Below are positions 58,931 through 64,000 of a DNA stretch of 64,000 nucleotides, in pieces (position 1 is the first letter of the stretch; the number at the start of each line of letters is the position of its first letter). Below the pieces are notes generated by a model. The model ran no database searches. It saw nothing but the letters and a program-made list of their open reading frames with translations, and was not told the DNA's origin. The DNA lies in the NCBI GenBank assembly GCA_003963115.1, contig RXJQ01000066.1:29129-93128 (forward strand). The letters are read 5' to 3'. Source of the DNA: Burkholderiales bacterium (GTDB lineage Bacteria > Pseudomonadota > Gammaproteobacteria > Burkholderiales > Burkholderiaceae_C). The position numbers and the translations under genes were made by a program.

Positions 58931-59067
58931 GCTGGTCAACCCCTGAAACCAGCACGGCAAACGCCCGGGGTCGCGTAGCTCTCTACGCACTGTTTACCCT
59001 CGTGGGAAGAATCACTTCCCTCAGGGGACGTGTGTTCTCCCGATTCATCAACCTTTCGGAGAATGCA
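58931..59067 (+). promoter_or_regulatory. Candidate structured leader RNA, copy 4 (pseudoknot type), plus strand
   Basis: GCTGGT and ACCAGC (58931-58953) form a perfect 6-bp stem around CAACCCCTGAA. GGC-aaac-GCC follows, then GGGGT (58967-58971), complementary to loop ACCCC and followed by CGCGTAG, a GCGTAG/CTACGC hairpin and CTGTTTACCC. Next is the GTGGGAAGA/CACTTCCC leader hairpin and GGAG before the ATG at 59068. The same order of parts occurs on the minus strand 50 kb away. Confidence 0.65.
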
Positions 59068-59334
59068 ATGTCCTATCAAACTCCTGTATCGACCGCCACG
59101 GTCAATCTCTTCCTGGATGCGGCCTCCCAGCCTAAACCAGTTGGATTTTTGGCATTGAAGTACTGTGGCAAGAACCTGCCTCTGCAGGTGCTCCAATCGA
59201 CCCGAGGCTTCTACATCGGAACCACCGATGAGGGCCTGCCCTGCTCCCGCGAGTCTGTCCAGTACTGGACGAAGCGTGAGGACGCGGCAAGCGCATTGGA
59301 GAGTGGAATGTGGACCCAGATGATGGCTCCATAA
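59068..59334 (+). CDS. Hypothetical protein, 88 aa
   Basis: A small protein, MSYQTPVSTATVNLFLDAASQPKPVGFLALKYCGKNLPLQVLQSTRGFYIGTTDEGLPCSRESVQYW. The FYIGT..EGLPCSRESVQYW and ...A..AL..G.W pattern has the look of small conserved plasmid proteins, but I cannot name a family. GGAG lies 7 nt before the ATG. It is the first gene after leader copy 4 and is followed by a helicase with a related leader, so the pair likely forms one regulated unit. Confidence 0.65.
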   Translation: MSYQTPVSTATVNLFLDAASQPKPVGFLALKYCGKNLPLQVLQSTRGFYIGTTDEGLPCSRESVQYWTKREDAASALESGMWTQMMAP

Positions 59335-59369
59335 GCCGCCGATCGACAGCTCAACAACGTACTGATTGC

Positions 59370-59440
59370 CCACCCGGGGAAGACATCTTCCCCAATGGGG
59401 AAGTGCGTTCTCCCCATCCCTCTTTCTTACCTCAGGAGAA
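59370..59440 (+). promoter_or_regulatory. Leader hairpins before the UvrD-like helicase gene
   Basis: GGGGAAGA (59376-59383) and TCTTCCCC (59386-59393) form an 8-bp stem. A second GGGG (59397-59400) and CCCC (59412-59415) pair follow. The AACCC-like start, GGGGA and TCAGGAG ribosome site match the leader of the 3591 gene on the minus strand. Confidence 0.55.
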
Positions 59441-59444
59441 CCAC

Positions 59445-61112
59445 ATGACCCGCAACAACACCCAAGAACAGCAAGCTGTTATCGACAGCGACGCCAACCT
59501 ACTCGCCGTGGACGCGTTTGCCGGCACCGGCAAGACATCCACACTCGTGAAATACGCGGAGGCTCGACCAAGCCAACGCATCCTCTACATCGCCTTCAAC
59601 AAGTCAGTCGCTGCAGAAGCAAAGGAGCGCTTCCCAGAGAACGTGGATTGCCGTACCACTCACTCACTGGCCTATGCAGCTGTCGGACGCAAGTTCGCAG
59701 AGAAGTTGGGCAATGCGCAGCCGTACATGGTTGCTCAGGCCTTCAAGTGCAACACCAAGCGAGCCAAACTCGCTTTGGAAGCGGTTAGCTCATGGCTGTG
59801 CTCTATTGATGCCGAGATCACTCTCAACCATATCAACCAGGACGAAGTCCAGGACCCCATCGAGGCGGATGCCTTGGTGGATCTGGCCAGAAATGTCTGG
59901 GAGCGCATGCAGGACCCCAGAAGTGATTTAAAGATGCCGCATGACGGCTACTTGAAGCTCTGGGCTATGGGGCAACCTCGCTTGCGTTACGACATCATCC
60001 TGCTCGATGAGGCGCAGGACACCAATCCGATCACGCTTGATCTGGTCATGTCCCAACAGGGGCACGCCAAGATCGTGCTGGTCGGTGATCGTCACCAAGG
60101 CATCTATGGCTTCCGTAAGGCCATGAATGCAATGGAAGCTGTCGAGGCTCAAGAGAGGGTCGCATTGACACAATCGTTCCGTTTCGCCCAGGGCATTGCA
60201 GACGTGGCCACGGCCTTGCTTCAGGCCTTCAAAGGAGAGGATCGTTGTGTCAAAGGACGCTCTGACATCTCGGTGAAGTGGTCAATCGACTATCGCAAGC
60301 ATTACGCGATCATCGGTCGTACCAACGCAGGCTTGTTCTCAGCTGCGGCCAATGTGGTGATGGGGCGCAGGGAACGGCGTTTGCATTTTGTCGGTGGCTT
60401 TGATAGCTATCTTTTTGGCAAGGTGCTGGATGCTTACTACCTTTGGGCCGATGAGCGGGCACGCATCAAGGACGCTACGATCGCCAGGTTTCAGAACTTC
60501 CACGATTTCAAGCAGTACGGGGATGAAGCAGGCGATGCCGAGGTGAAAGCACTGGTCAAGACGGTTGAGCAGTACCGGATGGATGTGCCAGTGATTTACA
60601 ACGCTATGCGTGCGGCAGAGACACCTGTGCAGGATCGCGCTGACATCACCCTGACCACGGGACACCGTGCGAAGGGGTTGGAGTGGGATCAAGTCATGGT
60701 GGCTGATGACTTCATCGAGTTGCCTCCAGGAGAGGACGACTTCGATGAGGAAGAAGTCAATCTGCTTTATGTTGGTGTGACCCGTGCGATTGAGTCGATC
60801 TTGTTGCCTGGCAGCCTGAGAGAGTGGCTGGAGTCAACTGGATTCGATTTCAATCAACAGTCGGAATGTGAGCAAAGCGAAACTAAAGCTTTGCCCCATG
60901 CTGATGTGGCACAGAGTGAAGAACTCCGAAGACTGATCACTGAACGCGCTCTATTGGCTGAGGCCATCACTGATGCGGCGCAGATGTGTGGCCTCTTCGA
61001 TTCAAAGGCAAGCGTGCCTGACTTCAATCAGTTGCAGCAACTGATTCATGAGCTTGGGCGCGAGTGCCTCCGCGCAAATCTCATGAGAGCTGAAGCTCAG
61101 TACGCGGGCTAA
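59445..61112 (+). CDS. UvrD/Rep-type superfamily 1 helicase
   Basis: A 555-residue helicase. Motif I is VDAFAGTGKTSTL near residue 28; motif Ia ILYIAFNKSVAAEAKERFP; motif II ILLDEAQDTNPITLDL near 188; motif III VLVGDRHQGIYGFR; motif V TLTTGHRAKGLEWDQVMVADDF; motif VI LLYVGVTRAIESI. It should unwind DNA with ATP, 3' to 5', probably in element replication or repair. At 555 residues it is shorter than chromosomal UvrD (about 720). AGGAG lies before the ATG at 59445. Confidence 0.9.
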   Translation: MTRNNTQEQQAVIDSDANLLAVDAFAGTGKTSTLVKYAEARPSQRILYIAFNKSVAAEAKERFPENVDCRTTHSLAYAAVGRKFAEKLGNAQPYMVAQAFKCNTKRAKLALEAVSSWLCSIDAEITLNHINQDEVQDPIEADALVDLARNVWERMQDPRSDLKMPHDGYLKLWAMGQPRLRYDIILLDEAQDTNPITLDLVMSQQGHAKIVLVGDRHQGIYGFRKAMNAMEAVEAQERVALTQSFRFAQGIADVATALLQAFKGEDRCVKGRSDISVKWSIDYRKHYAIIGRTNAGLFSAAANVVMGRRERRLHFVGGFDSYLFGKVLDAYYLWADERARIKDATIARFQNFHDFKQYGDEAGDAEVKALVKTVEQYRMDVPVIYNAMRAAETPVQDRADITLTTGHRAKGLEWDQVMVADDFIELPPGEDDFDEEEVNLLYVGVTRAIESILLPGSLREWLESTGFDFNQQSECEQSETKALPHADVAQSEELRRLITERALLAEAITDAAQMCGLFDSKASVPDFNQLQQLIHELGRECLRANLMRAEAQYAG

Positions 61113-61137
61113 ATTTAACTTTCTGTTGTAAGTTCAA

Positions 61138-61162
61138 GCCGCCCTTCCGGGCGGCTTTTTTT
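61138..61162 (+). terminator. Intrinsic terminator of the helicase transcript
   Basis: GCCGCCC and GGGCGGC pair perfectly over TTCC, followed by TTTTTTT, 25 nt after the helicase stop. Confidence 0.95.
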
Positions 61163-61174
61163 CGCATCTGCAGC

Positions 61175-62104
61175 TCATCGAGCCGGTAGGTGGGTGGTCT
61201 CAAATCGGTAGCCGCGTTCCTTCAGGAGCTGAATCAGTCCATTCCTTCCGGGAAGGTGCTGCGCCCCCACCACGATCACAGCCTGGCCAGCATCGAGAAA
61301 ACTCACAAGCTTGGGCAGCCACGCCATGTTCCGCCCAATGACCATCGTCGCGTGGTACTGCGCCTTCGCTGGTGCATCATCAGTCAGCGAGTCAAGTGCG
61401 CTTGCCACAAGGTCATAGTCGCCAGCGTTCAGCGCATTGGCGACCTGTTTGATCGCAGGGGCCGCGCGTGGTCCAAGGGCAGCAGCAATATGCTGCAGGT
61501 ATGTCTGATTGGGAATGGACAACCGCAGTGGCTCGGTCCCAGCCTGGGTCTCCAAAGGCTGTAAATCAATGCCTCGCACTTCGGCCACTCCGCTTAAGTA
61601 TTGCTCCCTGCTCAACTGCTGCGGTCCCCCACATGGCCGCACAGATACCTCCTGAATGGTCACAGCACTTTCTTGCGCAAGAAAGTGCGCCGTCAGAATC
61701 CGCGCGCCCTCCAAGGGCGTTCTCATGTTGCAACTGACACGCTTTGTGATTTCGTCAATCTGAGAGGGCGCCAGCGCCCTAGCCCATGGCGCCGGGGGCA
61801 TCTGTTTGCCCTCGGTAACGGCACTGAGTGAGGACAATGCCAGGGGCCTTGTTAACCCCGTCCAGGGATCTTTAGGATCCTTCTCCAGCACTAGCACTTT
61901 CGCATCAAGCAAAATCTCGTCATTGGGCTCCAGGAGGCCTTCCACGGCGATGTGAATGGCGCCCATCATCACACTTGTGGCGCCATTCGGCGCGGTGACG
62001 CGAAGCGCCGGCACCGACTGGGCCCAGAGCGGGGCAGCACAAGACAGTGCGGCTAAAAAAATCGAGGCGACGGTGACTGAGGTGATGCGGGAAAACCGTT
62101 CCAT
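61175..62104 (-). CDS. TraB/GumN family exported protein
   Basis: A 309-residue protein of the TraB/GumN superfamily (PF01963), often called polysaccharide biosynthesis GumN although function is uncertain. Signal peptide (VTVASIFLAALSCAAPLWAQ), then SVMMGAIHIAVEGL with the family's G.IH motif, and the second half MVIGRNMAWLPKLVSFLDAGQAVIVVGAQHLPGRNGLIQLLKERGYRF, which closes with the G..H.PG motif. The two His motifs are expected to form a metal-type site. The ATG at 62104 has AGGAAG upstream. It lies between the helicase terminator and transposon-like repeats, so it may belong to a different cargo. Confidence 0.88.
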   Translation of the reverse strand: MERFSRITSVTVASIFLAALSCAAPLWAQSVPALRVTAPNGATSVMMGAIHIAVEGLLEPNDEILLDAKVLVLEKDPKDPWTGLTRPLALSSLSAVTEGKQMPPAPWARALAPSQIDEITKRVSCNMRTPLEGARILTAHFLAQESAVTIQEVSVRPCGGPQQLSREQYLSGVAEVRGIDLQPLETQAGTEPLRLSIPNQTYLQHIAAALGPRAAPAIKQVANALNAGDYDLVASALDSLTDDAPAKAQYHATMVIGRNMAWLPKLVSFLDAGQAVIVVGAQHLPGRNGLIQLLKERGYRFETTHLPAR

Positions 62105-62134
62105 TTGCTTCCTATGCGACCTGGCTATGATCAC

Positions 62135-62182
62135 GGGCATGCCGGGATAAGGCCATTTTTTCACTCATAAGCGAAAAGGTAA
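62135..62182 (+). repeat. Tn3-like terminal repeat, copy A
   Basis: GGGCATGCCGGGATAAGG then CCATTTTTTCACTCATAAGCGAAAAGGTAA. It is about 90 percent identical to the copy at 63912, and the leading G run has been partly altered. The length and GGGG.. TAAGG end style are those of Tn3-family inverted repeats. Confidence 0.65.
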
Positions 62183-62236
62183 GGGTATCCGGATCGCAGA
62201 CCATTCAACCTCTCTGAGGATCTGCATGGACGTAGG

Positions 62237-62509
62237 TCAATCCCGCGTCAACCTATTCACATACAGACCGAGTACCGCGAACCCTATTCCGACTCCCAAC
62301 GTAATCAGTCGCAACTCATCTGCCCCAACGGGCGGCACGAACACGCCGATGGCCAAGAGGGAGAAGGCCACTGGGCCAATCCAGAGTAAGACTCCGGTCG
62401 CAATGAGGCAGACGAGAAGCCACAATGGCTCGGCCAAATCAATCTCGTGTTTGTTCAGCCAAACATGTCGGTCAGATGCTGATAGTCGAGGCATAGCGGT
62501 GAACCTCAC
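62237..62509 (-). CDS. Small membrane protein, 90 aa
   Basis: Two or three hydrophobic segments (PLWLLVCLIATGVLLWIGPVAFSLLAIGVFVPPV and LITLGVGIGFAVLGLYVNRL) with a short N-terminal soluble stretch (PRLSASDRHVWLNKHEIDLAEP). The first segment pair is typical of a two-pass protein. Its start overlaps the stop of the 62-aa gene by ATGA, so they form a tiny operon enclosed by inward-facing terminal repeats. No family recognised. Confidence 0.65.
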   Translation of the reverse strand: MRFTAMPRLSASDRHVWLNKHEIDLAEPLWLLVCLIATGVLLWIGPVAFSLLAIGVFVPPVGADELRLITLGVGIGFAVLGLYVNRLTRD

Positions 62510-62694
62510 GCTTCGTGGCCAGGGAGATCAACGGCAATGCCGGTGTACACGCCAACGTCTCGATGGACCTTGCCCGCCGGGTCTTCAAAAAGCAGTCCGC
62601 CGGCGTCCGTCCCACGAAACAGGTATGTGTCCACAGTGCCGTTTTGACGGCGTACTCGAACCGTTGCGCCGACTGGAATGGTGATGGTCGTCAT
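62506..62694 (-). CDS. Small beta-rich protein, 62 aa
   Basis: MTTITIPVGATVRVRRQNGTVDTYLFRGTDAGGLLFEDPAGKVHRDVGVYTGIAVDLPGHEA looks like an all-beta small barrel of the SH3 or Tudor kind. GGAG precedes the ATG at 62694; a longer frame only reads across the transposon-like repeat and the toxin gene. It is coupled to the membrane protein after it. Function unknown. Confidence 0.65.
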   Translation of the reverse strand: MTTITIPVGATVRVRRQNGTVDTYLFRGTDAGGLLFEDPAGKVHRDVGVYTGIAVDLPGHEA

Positions 62695-62715
62695 AGAGAG
62701 AGTTCTCCGTTGGTG

Positions 62716-62750
62716 TAATGTGCTATTTCTGGCCTTATCCCGGCTGACCC
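62716..62750 (-). repeat. Tn3-like terminal repeat, copy C
   Basis: Minus strand GGGTCAGCCGGGATAAGG then CCAGAAATAGCACATTA. It shares 31 bp with copy D (63580) with two differences, and GCCGGGATAAGG with copies A and B. It faces copy A, so the two could bound a ~0.6 kb unit. Confidence 0.6.
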
Positions 62751-62809
62751 TCAAAGATTCTACATTTTTGGGGTCTGGGTAAAAACAGCTCCCTACCCTA
62801 GATTCCCCT

Positions 62810-63127
62810 TTACAGGGCGTCAGCCAATTGCGCAGGAATGTCCCTGTGCTGATGGAGCACGCGCAACACATCCAAATGTTCCGGATGCTCGACGTATAGC
62901 ACCGCGTAGGGAAAGCGCGTGACGAACCACAAGCGCAAGCCCGGCACGTCGCACAGTTCGCCATAGCGCGGCGACCCAGTGCCAGGGTTGTGCTCAATGT
63001 GATTCAAGGCCGCATCGACCTCATCCAAAAAGCCCAAAGCCGTATCGGCCCCGGCTTCGTTCAGGTAGTACGAAAAGGCACTGTCAATATCGGTTTGGGC
63101 AGCCAGCCGCATGGCGCGGGGCTTCAT
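62810..63127 (-). CDS. parE: ParE/RelE-family toxin
   Basis: A 105-residue toxin of the ParE/RelE superfamily: MRLAAQTDIDSAFSYYLNEAGADTALGFLDEVDAALNHIEHNPGTGSPRYGELCDVPGLRLWFVTRFPYAVLYVEHPEHLDVLRVLHQHRDIP. The N...GSPRYG.....GLR.W.V..FPY...Y and final VLRV.H..RD motifs are typical. ParE members poison gyrase. It overlaps the antitoxin gene by ATGA. The module lies among Tn3-like ends, a common setting that promotes stability of the element. Confidence 0.92.
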   Translation of the reverse strand: MKPRAMRLAAQTDIDSAFSYYLNEAGADTALGFLDEVDAALNHIEHNPGTGSPRYGELCDVPGLRLWFVTRFPYAVLYVEHPEHLDVLRVLHQHRDIPAQLADAL

Positions 63128-63393
63128 GCCTCGTCGCGTGGGCGGCTTGCTGCGCGGTGTTCTTCGGCACGTGCAACAAGACTGGCCTTGAAGTCGCCCC
63201 AATCCCGACCGGGAGGCGAAGCCAGCCCTTCTGCCACCAAGGCCCGTAACGCGTCCTTCGCCGCTTCTAGCTCATCCTTGCGCACCAAGTCGCGCAGGTA
63301 TTCGCTGTGCGAACCGTAGCCGCGAGCTTTCACCCGCGCATCTACAAACGCCTTCATGCTGTCGGGCAGGGATATGTTCATGGTCGCGGTCAT
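63124..63393 (-). CDS. parD: ParD-family antitoxin
   Basis: An 89-residue ribbon-helix-helix antitoxin: MTATMNISLPDSMKAFVDARVKARGYGSHSEYLRDLVRKDEL. The N-terminal strand binds DNA for autoregulation, and the C-terminal helical tail (AAKDALRALVAEGLASPPGRDWGDFKASLVARAEEH) should wrap the toxin. The upstream region 63400-63430 holds GCCATTGG-like inverted halves (ATTGGCATTTTTTGCCAT) that could be its operator. It precedes and overlaps the toxin gene, the normal order. Confidence 0.92.
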   Translation of the reverse strand: MTATMNISLPDSMKAFVDARVKARGYGSHSEYLRDLVRKDELEAAKDALRALVAEGLASPPGRDWGDFKASLVARAEEHRAASRPRDEA

Positions 63394-63408
63394 GGCTTTA
63401 TCCTAGCA

Positions 63409-63431
63409 CCAATGGCAAAAAATGCCAATGG
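63409..63431 (-). promoter_or_regulatory. Likely operator of the parDE promoter
   Basis: CACCAATGGCA and TGCCAATGGTG (about 63409-63434) are inverted halves around a short A-rich spacer directly before parD. This is where a ribbon-helix-helix antitoxin normally binds. Confidence 0.6.
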
Positions 63432-63533
63432 TGCTACGCGGCTCTATGCCTTGGCACGAAAAGCGGCCAACAACCAAGACACCAGATCGCCACTGCTTAG
63501 ATGGCTGAGTAATAAGCGATAAGCTTTTGTGCC

Positions 63534-63580
63534 GATTTTCGCTTATGTGCTATTTCTGACCTTATCCCGGCTGACTCCCC
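63534..63580 (-). repeat. Tn3-like terminal repeat, copy D
   Basis: Minus strand GGGGAGTCAGCCGGGATAAGG then TCAGAAATAGCACATAAGCGAAAAT. It begins with GGGG as Tn3-family ends do, faces inward toward copy A, and shares AGAAATAGCACAT with copy C. Confidence 0.65.
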
Positions 63581-63611
63581 TTTAGCCACGCATCATTCTC
63601 CCCGCCAAATG

Positions 63612-63644
63612 AAAAATCCCTCTTTGCCGTCAAGCAAAGAGGGA
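63612..63644 (-). terminator. Terminator of the 59-aa membrane protein gene
   Basis: TCCCTCTTTGC (63617-63627) and GCAAAGAGGGA (63634-63644) form a perfect 11-bp stem. On the minus strand the stem is followed by TTTTTC. Confidence 0.85.
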
Positions 63645-63664
63645 TGATGGGGGGCTAAGCTAGC

Positions 63665-63844
63665 TTAGCGAGAGGCCAGAGATGCTCTGACACTGTTCTC
63701 CAATGCCCGGTCACGGGCTTGGAGTTGTGCATAGTCGCGATCCACCTGGCGCTTTTGCCGAACCCCGGCAAAAATGCTCCAAGTTAAAAAACCAGCCACG
63801 ATCACAAGACCGGAGCCAAGTAGGACTATTCCCAACGTGCTCAT
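63665..63844 (-). CDS. Small bitopic membrane protein, 59 aa
   Basis: A 59-residue frame: MSTLGIVLLGSGLVIVAGFLTWSIFAGVRQKRQVDRDYAQLQ. It has one N-terminal membrane segment, a basic stop-transfer patch (RQKRQ) and a helical polar tail ending in ASLASR. GAAGGG lies about 7 nt before the ATG, and a strong terminator follows the stop, so expression is likely. It lies between two transposon-like ends facing away from each other. No family recognised. Confidence 0.65.
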   Translation of the reverse strand: MSTLGIVLLGSGLVIVAGFLTWSIFAGVRQKRQVDRDYAQLQARDRALENSVRASLASR

Positions 63845-63911
63845 ACAGTTACCCTTCTAAGCGAACTTTAGTCCACCTTCCCGATCTTCGCAAGATCGCG
63901 TCGGGCTGAGA

Positions 63912-63960
63912 GGGGGCATGCCGGGATAAGGCCATTTTTCGCTCATAAGCCAAAAAGTAA
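63912..63960 (+). repeat. Tn3-like terminal repeat, copy B
   Basis: GGGGGCATGCCGGGATAAGG then CCATTTTTCGCTCATAAGCCAAAAAGTAA. It has the full GGGG end and points to the right, so a transposon or derivative probably continues past 64000. A GGCAAT/ATTGCC inverted repeat lies at 63974-63992. Confidence 0.65.
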
Positions 63961-64000
63961 TATGAGGGAGTGGCAATCACCGTCATTGCCGCATAAGGGG

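Noticed and set aside
62695..62997. Long extension of the 62-aa beta-rich protein
   Set aside because: It runs antisense-like across the toxin gene and a terminal repeat; GGAG marks the start at 62694.
1..64000. tRNA or rRNA genes, integrase and att sites
   Set aside because: I looked along both strands and saw none that I could support.

Overview
The window looks like part of a large self-transmissible element, either an integrative and conjugative element (ICE) or a conjugative plasmid, from a betaproteobacterium, most likely Burkholderiales. This rests on the protein families (PFGI-1/ICEclc-type backbone, a BetR-type response regulator, a MobH relaxase, a GI-type or MPF-G type IV secretion system) and a moderate GC content. 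No integrase, att site, tRNA, rRNA or CRISPR array is visible, so ICE versus plasmid cannot be decided here.

Layout. (1) 1-22.9 kb, minus strand: maintenance and replication arm. From the promoter-proximal end it reads parA, a ParB-like protein, DUF2857, two related STY4528-like replication proteins, a winged-helix-like gene behind four operators, a TIGR03761/AcaB-like regulator, DUF3158, SSB, a lipoprotein, an SNF2 helicase, the STY4534/DUF3577 protein, DUF3275, a DNA-methyltransferase-like protein and many small unknowns. (2) 23.2-28.1 kb, plus strand: an unusual cargo or regulatory cassette of response regulator, START-domain protein, Rossmann-fold protein, six-TM hybrid histidine kinase and a small protein. 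(3) 28.1-31.3 kb, minus: MobH relaxase and one unknown. (4) 31.3-32.1 kb: hairpin-rich non-coding region, the best oriT candidate. (5) 32.1-53.8 kb, plus: complete GI-type T4SS (PilL-N, lytic transglycosylase, TraD coupling protein, RAQPRD, TIGR0374x/0375x proteins, TraC-like ATPase, TraU- and TraG-like proteins). (6) 54-61.1 kb: accessory T4SS genes (PH-domain protein, DsbC-like, Ivy-like, transglycosylase fused to a DUF3262-like tail, others), then a UvrD-like helicase. (7) 61.2-64.0 kb: TraB/GumN protein, two tiny genes, a ParDE toxin-antitoxin pair and a small membrane protein among four copies of Tn3-like terminal repeats.

How it works together: ParAB and the replication/SSB/helicase genes maintain the element, MobH plus TraD deliver nicked DNA to the T4SS, and wall hydrolases and DsbC help build the envelope channel.

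Main discovery candidate: five non-coding regions in front of maintenance genes (both strands, 50 kb apart) share an RNA-like architecture. Each has a stem of variable sequence closing an 11-nt loop of consensus CAACYCCTGAA, an intervening segment usually able to form a second hairpin, and a downstream RGRGTC whose first five bases are complementary to the loop in every copy even where the loop has changed (ACTCC/GGAGT, ACTCT/AGAGT, ACCCC/GGGGT). Stem and loop covariation suggests a pseudoknotted cis-regulatory RNA specific to this element. It is followed by a second hairpin family, starting near AACCC, that precedes about twelve genes.
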